NCBI GenBank assembly: GCA_002404055.1
Contig: DHIZ01000102.1
Coordinates: forward strand, 4,331-43,708
Direction: 5' to 3'
Source: Chloroflexi bacterium UBA4733
GTDB lineage: Bacteria > Chloroflexota > UBA4733
DNA length: 39,378 nucleotides
How positions within the stretch are numbered: position 1 is the stretch's first letter; every line of letters starts with the position of its first letter. Below are positions 8,513-16,248 of the stretch, piece by piece. Below the pieces are notes generated by a model. That model made no database searches. It was not told the DNA's origin and saw nothing but the letters and a program-made list of their open reading frames with translations. The position numbers were made by a program, and so were the translations under genes.

Positions 8513-9097
8513 ATGGCTATCAGTATCCGTACACAGACGCTGGGCAACCTCCTGGCGTTGCCGGACGATGGTCTGCAGTATGAACTGCTGGGAGGGGAAC
8601 TGGTCATCGTGCCGCCGCCAAGTGTTGCCCATGCGCTCATCGTCGGTGAACTCTTCGGTTGGTGCTATGAAGCACAACGAGCCGGTCACGGTCTCGCCGG
8701 CTCGGGCCCCTGCGCCGTTGGTTTGGACTACCCGAGGCGTGGACTGCGCGGTGTGGATGGTCCGGAACCCGATGTCTTTTTTGTCCGCCAAGAGAATGCT
8801 GGGATCATGCAGGGCGATTTTGTGCAGGGTGTACCTGATCTCGTCATCGAAGTGCTCTCGCCAAAGACGCGCAAAAATGACTTGCCTGATGGGAGTAAGT
8901 GACAAGCGTACGAGCGAAACGCAGTGTTGTACTACTGGATTGTCGATCCCGATACACGAATGGTGACGCAGTATGAGCATCGCGCGGGCCGTTACGTGGA
9001 AGTGGCGCGGTTACTCCGCGGCGACACATTGCGTTGTCCGGTTTCCCCCGAGATCACCCGCACCGTTGATGAACTGTTCGCCAATGTCCGCGATTGA
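8513..9097 (+). pseudogene. Uma2-family (DUF820) endonuclease-like gene interrupted by UGA
   Basis: The frame from ATG 8513 encodes an Uma2-like fold: YELLGGELV, PEPDVFFV and DLVIEVLSPKTRKND carry the Asp/Glu-x-Lys catalytic layout of this PD-(D/E)XK-type family. A TGA at 8900-8902 interrupts it. The same frame continues directly with QAYERN, then YYWIVDPDTR and the family's usual C-terminal end, stopping at 9095-9097. The whole would be 194 residues, normal for the family. In relatives this position is typically basic, so a CGA-to-TGA change is the simplest explanation. A GCAGGGA site precedes the start. Confidence 0.82.
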
Positions 9098-9592
9098 TGG
9101 GCAAATACCGTTCCGGGCCTCCCCACCGCCCAGTCACCCTCTTCTGGCGCCGCGCAATCAACGCAACGATCGTCGCTCGTTGGAAATGCTTGGCCCACCC
9201 CAGCGGCGTCAGTCGGCACTGTAGGCCTTGCCCTTGCTGGTATCCAGGTCGCTCCTGAACGTCTCATCGCTGGCGACCTCGATTGCCTCCAAGGCAATCG
9301 CGTCGGTGAATGTCGTCGTCGCCAGACGATGACGTGCTATAAATCCCATGCGATGACTCCTCTGCGGCTCGTGCGACACCTTGCGATCGTCTAAATCCCA
9401 GAATGCCACACGCTCCTGCAGAAGTCATCTCGCCCGCTTGCTTCCCTGATCTGAACCGTATTGGTCCTAGGGAGGCGCCCATGCTGGCGCGGTCCAGTCA
9501 AACTGAAGGCCGTCTTTTGACAAGCCCACCGGCAAGCGTTAACCTGCTCCCACATGGCGGCATGCGTCGCCGACAGCGAAAGGAGGCCTGCG

Positions 9593-9652
9593 ATGTGTGA
9601 GCACACGTCTGGGTCTGCCTCCGGCGCCGTAAGGGTACGCTCGGCGTCCTAA
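9593..9652 (+). CDS. Candidate leader peptide, 19 residues
   Basis: A short frame (MCEHTSGSAS and so on, ending TAA at 9650-9652) begins 6 bases after a near-perfect Shine-Dalgarno sequence AAAGGAGG (9579-9586), one of the strongest in the window. It ends 130 bases before the ABC exporter pair. Such a strong site ahead of a tiny frame is typical of leader peptides that control a downstream resistance or transport gene. No similarity to a known leader is claimed, so this is a hypothesis. Confidence 0.35.
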   Translation: MCEHTSGSASGAVRVRSAS

Positions 9653-9737
9653 CCACGGCGACCATACCGTCGTTAGGGCAACGCTGCCCAGCCTTCTCCG
9701 GGGTTTTCCCAATCACCTGAGTCAGCCTGACGTGCTG

Positions 9738-9777
9738 CTCAACCGGTGTGGCAAGGAAACACGTGCTGAAGGTTGAG
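9738..9777 (+). promoter_or_regulatory. Inverted repeat CTCAACC / GGTTGAG covering the ribosome site of the ABC gene
   Basis: CTCAACC (9738-9744) can pair with GGTTGAG (9771-9777). The right arm overlaps the purine stretch GAGGTG just before ATG 9783. Folding would hide that ribosome site. With a 7-base stem and a 26-base loop it is modest on its own. Confidence 0.35.
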
Positions 9778-9782
9778 GTGCT

Positions 9783-11651
9783 ATGACACAGGCAAGCTCA
9801 CAACGTCTATTCGCCAGGCTGTCCGTGCAGTTGAAGGCGGCAATTCATCTCTGGCGACGGTCGCTCGCCCTCGTTTTCGCCGCTGCGCCGCAGCAGACGG
9901 CCGCCCTTGGCGTACTCATGCTGCTGCAGGCGGCCCTTCCCGTCGGCGTCTTGTGGGCATCGCGCGGCATTGTCAATGCTGCGGTGCGATCCTTCAGTGG
10001 TGATCGCGCGACTGTCGGCCTGGCGCTGTCTCTTTCCGGCTGGATAGCGATAGCTGTAGGCGTGATCGTCATCCAGCAATTGCTCGCCCCACTCTCCCAG
10101 GCGGCCCAGGAAGCAGTGGGTGATCGGCTCACCGCCCATCTGAACGGCGAGCTGATTGCAGCCGTCAATCGCTGGCGCGGCCTCGCCCGCTTCGAAGATC
10201 CGACCTTCGCCAACCATCTCGCCACGGCGCGGGAGCGGGCGGTCACCGGCCCGTTTAACTTGCTGTATTACGGAGAGCATCTCCTGGGGCGGCTGTTTAC
10301 CGTCGTGGCCATGAGCGTGGCGCTCTGGCGACTGCACCCGCTCGCTCCGCTGCTGGTGATCCTGGCGTCCCTACCGCAGGCCTTGCAGCGGTATAGCGAT
10401 GACCGACGCCTGGCCGGCCGCATCTACCGACAGAGTGAGCAAGGCCGCAAGCTGCAGGTCTACCGCGGTGCCGTTCTCGACGAGGGTCCCGCCAAGGACG
10501 TGCGGCTGTTCGATCTGGGGAAATTCTTTCTCCGCCAATACGACCCCATCTTCGCCAGCATGCTGGCCGAAATCCAGGGAACGAGCGGCCGCCTGCTCCG
10601 ACATCTGCTGCCGACGGTCCTGCTGTCCGGAGCCGTCGCTGCAGCCGTCTACCTGTATGCCGTCCGGCGTGTCCTCGACGGCAGTCTTACACTGGGCGAC
10701 CTGGTGCTCTTCAGCGGCGTACTGCTGCAGATGGAAGCAGCACTGCTGGCAGCGGGTTGGAGCGTTGGCCTGTTCGCCCAGTTCTTCGTCTGGCTGCCCA
10801 GCCTCTTTCTCGTGCTGGACGCTGGACCGGATTTACCGATGCCGGCGTACCCGCTCCCTGTCCCCCGCCCTATCCGCGTTGGCCTCGTCCTCGACCACGT
10901 CACGTTCCGCTATCCGGGGACTACGACGACCGTGCTGCACGACATCTCCCTGGCCTTGCAGCCCGGCGAGCGTCTGGCCCTCGTCGGCCGCAACGGCGCG
11001 GGCAAAACGACACTGGTCAAGCTGCTGGCGCGCCTCTACGATCCCACGGAAGGGCGCATCCTGCTGGACGGCGTGGACCTGCGCGACTACGACCTGGACG
11101 ACTTGCGCAGCCAGATCAGCAGCGTCTTTCAGGACTTCGTCACCTTCCAGCTCACCGCCCAGGAGAACATTGGTTTGGGGGATATCAGGCAGCTTGACGA
11201 TCTCGCTAGCGTAAGAACGGCGGCCCAAAAGGGTGGTGCGGCTGCCCTGGTTGAAGCGCTCCCTCACAGCTACGCGACGCGCCTCGGCAATTCGTTCGGT
11301 GATGTGAACCTCTCCGGCGGTCAGTGGCAGAAGATCGCGTTGAGTCGCGCTTTCATGCGCCAGGCGCAACTGCTCATCCTCGATGAGCCCACAGCCGCGT
11401 TAGATGTGCAGGCGGAATATGACGTGTATCTGCGGTTCGCCGAACTGACGAGGGGCGCCATGACGGTGCTGGTGAGCCACCGCTTCTCGACAGTGCGCAT
11501 GGCCGATCGCATCGCCTACCTGGAAGACGGCCGGCTGCTGGAAGAAGGCTCCCACGACCAGCTCATGGCTCATGCGGGTGGCTACGCCCATCTCTATCGT
11601 CTTCAGGCGGAACTATATCGGGACGCGGGAGATGAGGAGATGAAGGGATGA
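9783..11651 (+). CDS. ABC exporter half-transporter, first of a coupled pair
   Basis: This 622-residue protein has an N-terminal exporter membrane domain (about 30-330) and a C-terminal ATPase. Walker A GRNGAGKTT is at 402-410, signature LSGGQ at 510-514, Walker B ends in Asp 534-Glu 535, and the H-loop His is 566. All motifs are intact. The LSGGQWQKIALSRA form and the TAALDVQAEY sequence after Walker B are typical of a heterodimeric exporter group often found near peptide or antibiotic genes. No peptidase domain or precursor peptide is seen here. The stop overlaps the next start as ATGA at 11648-11651. The upstream leader and inverted repeat suggest translational control. Confidence 0.92.
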   Translation: MTQASSQRLFARLSVQLKAAIHLWRRSLALVFAAAPQQTAALGVLMLLQAALPVGVLWASRGIVNAAVRSFSGDRATVGLALSLSGWIAIAVGVIVIQQLLAPLSQAAQEAVGDRLTAHLNGELIAAVNRWRGLARFEDPTFANHLATARERAVTGPFNLLYYGEHLLGRLFTVVAMSVALWRLHPLAPLLVILASLPQALQRYSDDRRLAGRIYRQSEQGRKLQVYRGAVLDEGPAKDVRLFDLGKFFLRQYDPIFASMLAEIQGTSGRLLRHLLPTVLLSGAVAAAVYLYAVRRVLDGSLTLGDLVLFSGVLLQMEAALLAAGWSVGLFAQFFVWLPSLFLVLDAGPDLPMPAYPLPVPRPIRVGLVLDHVTFRYPGTTTTVLHDISLALQPGERLALVGRNGAGKTTLVKLLARLYDPTEGRILLDGVDLRDYDLDDLRSQISSVFQDFVTFQLTAQENIGLGDIRQLDDLASVRTAAQKGGAAALVEALPHSYATRLGNSFGDVNLSGGQWQKIALSRAFMRQAQLLILDEPTAALDVQAEYDVYLRFAELTRGAMTVLVSHRFSTVRMADRIAYLEDGRLLEEGSHDQLMAHAGGYAHLYRLQAELYRDAGDEEMKG

Positions 11652-13492
11652 GGCGCAAAGCGATTGACTCTCCGTATCTCCCCGTCCCTCCATCGCCTTT
11701 TCGCACGCTCCGGCCATCGCTACGCCTGATCTGGGAGGCGGCGCCACTGCATGCGATAGTTCTCCTGCTTACCACGCTGCTCATGAGCGGGCTGCCGTTG
11801 GCACTGGCCTGGCTCACCAAACTGATCCTTGACGGGCTGAGCGCGGTGGTCGTGCTGCACCAGCGCAGCCCGGCGACGATCGATGCCGCCTTCACTGCGG
11901 CGGCGCTCTACGCCGGCTTGCAGTTGGTTGGTCGCCTGCTCGATCCCATCCAACGCCAGATGGATGGCGCCCTGGGCATACGTCTGCAAGGCCTGGTGGA
12001 TCGGCGCACGATGGCGGCGGGCGGCGCGATCCCCGATCTGGATCACTTCGAGCGCAAGGAGTTCCACGACGAGATCGCCTTCCTCCAGGGAGAAATCGGC
12101 CACCGTCCTGCCGTCCTCATCCACTACCTGCCCTTGATGGGCGGCTACCTGCTGACGGCCATCGGCCTGGCAGCCCTGCTCGCCCACGTCTCCCCGCTGC
12201 TGCCTATCGTGTTGGTCGTCTGCACCGTCCCTCAGGTCGTGGTGCAGGACCGCCTGGAAGAGCTCGGCTACGAGAAGATCACCAGTCGCTCGGAAGCGGG
12301 GCGCATGATGGCCTATTGTGCCAACGTGACCACGACGGCCGGCGCTGCCAAGGAGTTGCTCGTCTTCGGGATCGGGCCCTGGTTCCTTGAGCGCTGGCGA
12401 CAACTGTCGGCAGCGGCCCTGGCGGAAACGGCGCATCTACGTCGCGTCCGGCTCGTCGCTGCCGTCGGTGTCGTGTCGGGCTACGGGGTGGGACTGGCCT
12501 TCATCTACGCCGGCGTGGCGGCGGGGCTGGGCAGCCGGCGCCTCACCGTCGGCGATTTCGCGCTCTACCTGAGCGCGGCCACCGCGCTGCAGCAGGCGTT
12601 GGCCGGGCTGAGCGGCGGTGCGACGTCGACCAGGATCGCCCTCCGCCTCATGGCGCGCTGGTTTGCATTCTTGCACGAGACCCACCCGAGCATCGCGCTG
12701 GCGGCGCCGGGAACTGGCCTGCTGCCGCCTCGGCGCTTCCGGCAAGGTCTGGAGTTGCGCGGCGTCAGCTTTACCTATTCGGGGGCGATGGAGCCGACAT
12801 TACGAGGTATCACCTGCACGCTCGGCGCCGGCGAAACGGTGGCGCTGGTCGGCGAGAACGGCGCCGGCAAGACGACGCTGGTGAAGCTGCTCCCCCGCCT
12901 CTACGATCCGACCTCAGGCGCCATCCTGCTCGACGGTGTGCCACTTGCTGACTATGACCTCGCCGCGCTTCGTCAGCGAAGCACCGTCCTCTTTCAGGAC
13001 TTCGCCCACTTTGCCTTGAGCGCCCAGCACAACATTGGAGTTGGCGATGCCGACGCGGCGGACGACCATGACCGTGTGCTGACGGCTGCCGCCCGTAGCG
13101 GCGCGGACGCGGTGCTGAGCAAGCTGCCGAACGGGGTAGACACCCCCCTCACTCGCGCCTTCACCGGCGGCGTTGATCTCTCTGGCGGCGAATGGCAGAA
13201 AATCGCCATGGCTCGTGCGGCCATGCGTGACGCCGCGCTCGTGATCCTTGACGAGCCGACAGCGGCCCTGGACGCCCAGGCTGAGTACGAACTGTTTGCG
13301 CGCTTCCGCGAGCTTGCGGCGGACCGCACCGTGCTCCTGATCAGCCACCGCTTCTCCGCCGTCCGCATGGCCGACCGCATCCTGGTGCTGGAGGGCGGCC
13401 GCATTATCGAGGACGGATCGCACGAAGACCTGCTGGCGCTGGGAGGGCGCTATGCTGCTCTCTTTGAAATGCAGGCCGGGCGCTATCGATAG
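11648..13492 (+). CDS. ABC exporter half-transporter, second of a coupled pair
   Basis: This 614-residue protein is a paralogue of the preceding gene product and its likely heterodimer partner. Walker A GENGAGKTT is at 402-410, signature LSGGE at 511-515, Walker B carboxylates are Asp 535-Glu 536, and the H-loop His is 567. The signature ends in Glu rather than Gln, common in one half of asymmetric exporters, but the catalytic Glu is kept. The start overlaps the previous stop by four bases (ATGA), so the two are translated together. The substrate is unknown. Nearby genes give no biosynthetic clue. Confidence 0.92.
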   Translation: MRRKAIDSPYLPVPPSPFRTLRPSLRLIWEAAPLHAIVLLLTTLLMSGLPLALAWLTKLILDGLSAVVVLHQRSPATIDAAFTAAALYAGLQLVGRLLDPIQRQMDGALGIRLQGLVDRRTMAAGGAIPDLDHFERKEFHDEIAFLQGEIGHRPAVLIHYLPLMGGYLLTAIGLAALLAHVSPLLPIVLVVCTVPQVVVQDRLEELGYEKITSRSEAGRMMAYCANVTTTAGAAKELLVFGIGPWFLERWRQLSAAALAETAHLRRVRLVAAVGVVSGYGVGLAFIYAGVAAGLGSRRLTVGDFALYLSAATALQQALAGLSGGATSTRIALRLMARWFAFLHETHPSIALAAPGTGLLPPRRFRQGLELRGVSFTYSGAMEPTLRGITCTLGAGETVALVGENGAGKTTLVKLLPRLYDPTSGAILLDGVPLADYDLAALRQRSTVLFQDFAHFALSAQHNIGVGDADAADDHDRVLTAAARSGADAVLSKLPNGVDTPLTRAFTGGVDLSGGEWQKIAMARAAMRDAALVILDEPTAALDAQAEYELFARFRELAADRTVLLISHRFSAVRMADRILVLEGGRIIEDGSHEDLLALGGRYAALFEMQAGRYR

Positions 13493-13674
13493 CCGGGAAC
13501 ACTGGCCAGTCGAGATATAATCCCTAAATTCGGGCACTCGCGCCTACGCAGTTATTGTGGGGCCAGCGGCGCCTTGCCAGTACTGTGCGCGAACAGATGG
13601 GGGGCTAGTCGAAGCTGTTATGATCCTGAAGTTCCTCCATCGCCACCAGCGCTGGTACGGTGAGTGGACCCGCA

Positions 13675-13944
13675 TCAGCTCACGCGGTCCATCCGATGGG
13701 CGCTGTATTTGGTGAGCACCCGCTCAACTTCCTCGTCCGAGGCGAATTCGCCGGCGTCGGCGGCGCCGATCCCTTCCATGATCTTGGCGATTTGCCAGGT
13801 CTCGACCTCGAGGTAGCGGCGAAGGCCCTCCAGAGCGAGATATTGCCGGGTGCGGCCGGTGGTCTTGGCGAGTTCATCGAACTGCTGGCGCATGCGCTCG
13901 GGCACACGCACCGTAATCGTCGTCGTCGGTTCGGTCGGCGTCAT
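13675..13944 (-). CDS. Ribbon-helix-helix (CopG/MetJ-type) antitoxin-like regulator
   Basis: The 89-residue product begins with the RHH pattern: a beta strand TITVRVPERM followed by two helices, QQFDELAKTTGR and RQYLALEGLRRYL. Its C-terminal tail is acidic and could bind a toxin. The start ATG (13942-13944) has AGAGGA 6 bases upstream. I find no ParE/RelE-like reading frame of reasonable length after its stop (13493-13674 is only 182 bases), so it is an orphan here. It is divergent from hen1 and shares a 104-base promoter region holding two TGTACA cores. It may therefore repress hen1 as well as itself; that is inference. Confidence 0.8.
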   Translation of the reverse strand: MTPTEPTTTITVRVPERMRQQFDELAKTTGRTRQYLALEGLRRYLEVETWQIAKIMEGIGAADAGEFASDEEVERVLTKYSAHRMDRVS

Positions 13945-13968
13945 GCTTGTTCCTCTGCAACGTCTTCA

Positions 13969-13993
13969 CGTGTACACGAGATTCCGATGTACA
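13969..13993. promoter_or_regulatory. Candidate RHH operator: CGTGTACACG plus a second TGTACA
   Basis: A perfect 10-base palindrome CGTGTACACG (13969-13978) is followed by a second TGTACA core (13988-13993). The cores start 17 bases apart. The pair lies 25-49 bases upstream of the RHH gene and 56 bases before hen1. RHH dimers usually bind tandem short palindromes of this kind. Confidence 0.5.
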
Positions 13994-14048
13994 CAGGCTG
14001 ATGATACCCTATCCTGTAGTTCGATTGCCGGTCTTTGTGAGGTGACGT

Positions 14049-15458
14049 GTGCTGCTGACCATCACGCTGAGCCGGCCGCCTGCTGCCGACCTGGGCTTCC
14101 TGCTGCATAAGCATCCTGATCGCGTGCAAACGTTTGGCCTGTCGTTTGGGAAGGCGCAGGTCTTCTACCCGGAGGTCGAAGAGGCGCGCTGTACGGCGGC
14201 GTTGCTGGTGGATGTGGACCCGGTCGCCCTGGTGCGCGGGCGGCGGGGCACTGTCGGGGATGGCCTGCTCGATCAGTACGTCAACGATCGCCCTTACGCT
14301 GCCTCCTCGCTACTCAGCGTGGCGCTGGCTGAAGTCTTTCGCTCCGCCCTGGCCGGGCGGAGTCAAGAACACCCGGAGTTGTTTGAGGAAGTGTTGCCGT
14401 TAGAGGCAACGCTGGCCGCTGTCCCCTGCCGGGGTGGCGAGCCGGTGCTGCACCGGCTCTTTGCACCGCTGGGCTATGCGGTGACGGCGCAAGGCTACCC
14501 ACTGGATGAGCAGTTCCCCGCCTGGGGCGTCAGCCCCTACTGGACGCTGACGCTGACGGGCCGCCAGCGCCTCCAGGACCTGCTGCGCCACCTCTACGTG
14601 CTGATTCCTGTGCTTGACGACGACAAACACTATTGGGTGGGTGACGACGAGGTGGAGAAACTGCTGCGCCACGGGGAAGGCTGGCTGGCCGATCACCCGG
14701 AGCGCCAGCTCATCGCCGACCGCTATCTCAAGCATCGGCGCCGCCTCGTCGACACGGCCGTGGCGCGCCTGACCGCCGGCGAAGCAGGTTCTGATGATGA
14801 CGCGGACAGCAACCTCCCGGAGCCACTCCTACCGCTCTCTGAACCGGCAGTGAGCCTGCACCAGCAACGCCTGGCGGCGGTATTGGCTGTGCTGAAGGGC
14901 AGTGGCGCCCGACGGGTGCTGGACCTCGGCTGTGGTGAGGGTCGCCTGTTGCAATTGTTGCTGGCCGATCCGACCTTCACCGAGATCGTTGGACTGGATG
15001 TTTCCGCTCGCGCCCTGGAAATCGCCGCGGAGCGGTTGCATCTGGACCGCCTGCCCGGCGCGAAACGGGAGCGGCTGCAACTCCTGCAAGGATCGCTCGC
15101 CTATCGTGACGCCCGCCTGGCCGGCTACGATGCGGCGGCAGTGGTCGAGGTGATCGAACACCTCGATCCGGCGCGCCTGGCTGCCTTCGAGCGCGTGCTG
15201 TTCGAGCAAGCCCGTCCGAGTATGGTCGTCATCACCACGCCAAACGTGGAGTACAACACGCTGTTCCCGGGGTTGCCCGCCGGCCGCTTGCGCCACCGCG
15301 ACCACCGCTTCGAGTGGACGCGCGCCGAGTTCCAGGCGTGGGCGCAGCGCGCTGGGAACCGGTATGGGTATATGGTGGCGTGTACGCCGGTGGGACCAGA
15401 AGACCCAAAGTTGGGCGCACCGTCACAGATGGCCGTGTTTCAGCGTACCGCAGCGTGA
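14049..15458 (+). CDS. hen1: Hen1: 3'-terminal RNA ribose 2'-O-methyltransferase of the bacterial Pnkp/Hen1 repair system
   Basis: This 469-residue protein has both parts of bacterial Hen1. The N-terminal half (about 1-235) is the Hen1-specific domain, opening MLLTITLSRPPAADLGFLLHKH. The SAM-dependent methyltransferase domain has its SAM loop VLDLGCGEG at 290-298. The metal-binding E-x-x-E-H of this family is seen as E367-V-I-E370-H371, followed by TTPNVEYN and FEWTR. Hen1 methylates the 2'-OH of the 3' end of broken RNA before Pnkp seals it, which protects the repaired site from being cut again. The GTG start follows GAGGTG. The partner Pnkp gene lies 786 bases downstream, separated by a toxin-antitoxin pair. 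Confidence 0.93.
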   Translation: MLLTITLSRPPAADLGFLLHKHPDRVQTFGLSFGKAQVFYPEVEEARCTAALLVDVDPVALVRGRRGTVGDGLLDQYVNDRPYAASSLLSVALAEVFRSALAGRSQEHPELFEEVLPLEATLAAVPCRGGEPVLHRLFAPLGYAVTAQGYPLDEQFPAWGVSPYWTLTLTGRQRLQDLLRHLYVLIPVLDDDKHYWVGDDEVEKLLRHGEGWLADHPERQLIADRYLKHRRRLVDTAVARLTAGEAGSDDDADSNLPEPLLPLSEPAVSLHQQRLAAVLAVLKGSGARRVLDLGCGEGRLLQLLLADPTFTEIVGLDVSARALEIAAERLHLDRLPGAKRERLQLLQGSLAYRDARLAGYDAAAVVEVIEHLDPARLAAFERVLFEQARPSMVVITTPNVEYNTLFPGLPAGRLRHRDHRFEWTRAEFQAWAQRAGNRYGYMVACTPVGPEDPKLGAPSQMAVFQRTAA

Positions 15459-15480
15459 TGCATCGGCTGGCCGCGCCCGC

Positions 15481-15511
15481 TATACTGACAAAATTCCGAT
15501 TGATTAATCAA
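15481..15511 (+). promoter_or_regulatory. Candidate promoter/operator of the embedded toxin-antitoxin pair
   Basis: TATACT (15481-15486) resembles a -10 box, and a perfect 12-base palindrome TTGATTAATCAA (15500-15511) follows, just before the antitoxin ribosome site. No good -35 box is visible. The palindrome is AT-rich in a GC-rich setting, and its position suits autoregulation by a Phd-type antitoxin. Confidence 0.45.
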
Positions 15512-15524
15512 ACGAGGGAGTACG

Positions 15525-15830
15525 ATGGGACGTAGAGTGAGCGCAACCGAAGCGCGGATTCACTTCGGCGAGATTATGGGACGCGTGGCTGAACTGGACG
15601 AGACAGTCATCGTTGAGCGCAGTGGCAAGCCGCAGGTGGTCATCCTGTCTGTTCGGGAGCACGACCGCCTCAGTGTCGGAAATAGGCAGCAAGATGATTG
15701 GCTGGCACTCGCCGATCGGTCCCGCCACCGAATTCAAGGAGAGTTGGATGGTCGACAACTGCCTTCTGCCGAGGAGCTCATTGATCAGATGCGAGAGGAG
15801 CGGGATGCCCAACGCATGGACATGCACTGA
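15525..15830 (+). CDS. Phd/YefM-type antitoxin
   Basis: The 101-residue product follows the Phd/YefM pattern: RRVSATEARIHFGEIMGRV, then VIVERSGKPQVVILSV, an N-terminal DNA-binding and dimer domain. It ends in a charged, probably flexible C-terminus that would wrap the toxin. The ATG is preceded by GAGGGAG at 5 bases. It overlaps the toxin gene by 26 bases and lies 66 bases after hen1, so hen1 read-through could also express it. Confidence 0.88.
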   Translation: MGRRVSATEARIHFGEIMGRVAELDETVIVERSGKPQVVILSVREHDRLSVGNRQQDDWLALADRSRHRIQGELDGRQLPSAEELIDQMREERDAQRMDMH

Positions 15831-16248
15831 TGCCGGACTGGTGATCAGGCTGGTCGCCTACCCGGACGATGCACCGGTGCGCGGTCTTTGGCAACGCTGG
15901 CGCGACACGCAACGCAGTATCGCGGCTCCGACCCTGTTGTATTATGAGGTGACAAACGTCATCCATCGATCTCAGCGTGCCGGCTTGCTGAGTGCAACGG
16001 CGGCACGCCTTGCCCTGGATGCCGCTCTGGCGATTCCGATTCAACTGCACGGCGACGCCGCCTTGCACCTGGCCGCGAAACGGATGGCGGAGCGGTTTGC
16101 CCTGCCGGCGACCTACGATGCCCACTATCTGGCCCTGGCTGAGCGCCTGGATGCGGAGTTCTGGACGGCTGACGCGCGGTTAGCACGAGCCGTGCAACCG
16201 TCACTTCCCTGGGTACACCAGGTGGCTGAACTGTCGACCAATACGTGA
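15805..16248 (+). CDS. PIN-domain toxin (VapC-like RNase)
   Basis: The 147-residue product has the four acidic residues of a PIN active site in the right places: Asp 9 (CTDAGLV), Glu 48 (YYEVTN), Asp 105 (TYDAHYL) and Asp 123 (WTADARL). Enzymes of this family are metal-dependent RNases, and many cut tRNA or rRNA. The ATG at 15805 has GAGAGGAG just upstream, inside the antitoxin gene. The TGA stop (16246-16248) overlaps the GTG start of pnkp (16245), so toxin and repair enzyme are translationally linked. All active-site residues are present, so it should be active when released from the antitoxin. Confidence 0.9.
   Translation: MPNAWTCTDAGLVIRLVAYPDDAPVRGLWQRWRDTQRSIAAPTLLYYEVTNVIHRSQRAGLLSATAARLALDAALAIPIQLHGDAALHLAAKRMAERFALPATYDAHYLALAERLDAEFWTADARLARAVQPSLPWVHQVAELSTNT

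Larger units (their letters stand above)
9098..9782. other. Long gap between the Uma2 remnant and the ABC exporter pair
   Basis: About 685 bases hold no recognisable protein domain. A 66-codon minus-strand frame (9209-9409) has no known motif and no convincing ribosome site. The right third contains a candidate 19-codon leader peptide (9593-9652) and an inverted repeat (9738-9777) covering the next gene's ribosome site. These are listed separately. Confidence 0.55.

Noticed and set aside
9209..9409. 66-codon minus-strand frame
   Set aside because: No known motif, no convincing ribosome site, and located in a non-coding-looking gap. Kept only as a remark.
13501..13521. Palindrome ACTGGCCAGT followed by a perfect TATAAT
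   Set aside because: No matching -35 box, and no plus-strand gene until 14049. It lies just after the ABC pair's stop and lacks a T-run for a terminator.
13493..13674. Possible ParE/RelE toxin after the RHH antitoxin
   Set aside because: All three minus-strand frames give only short, non-family peptides before a stop.
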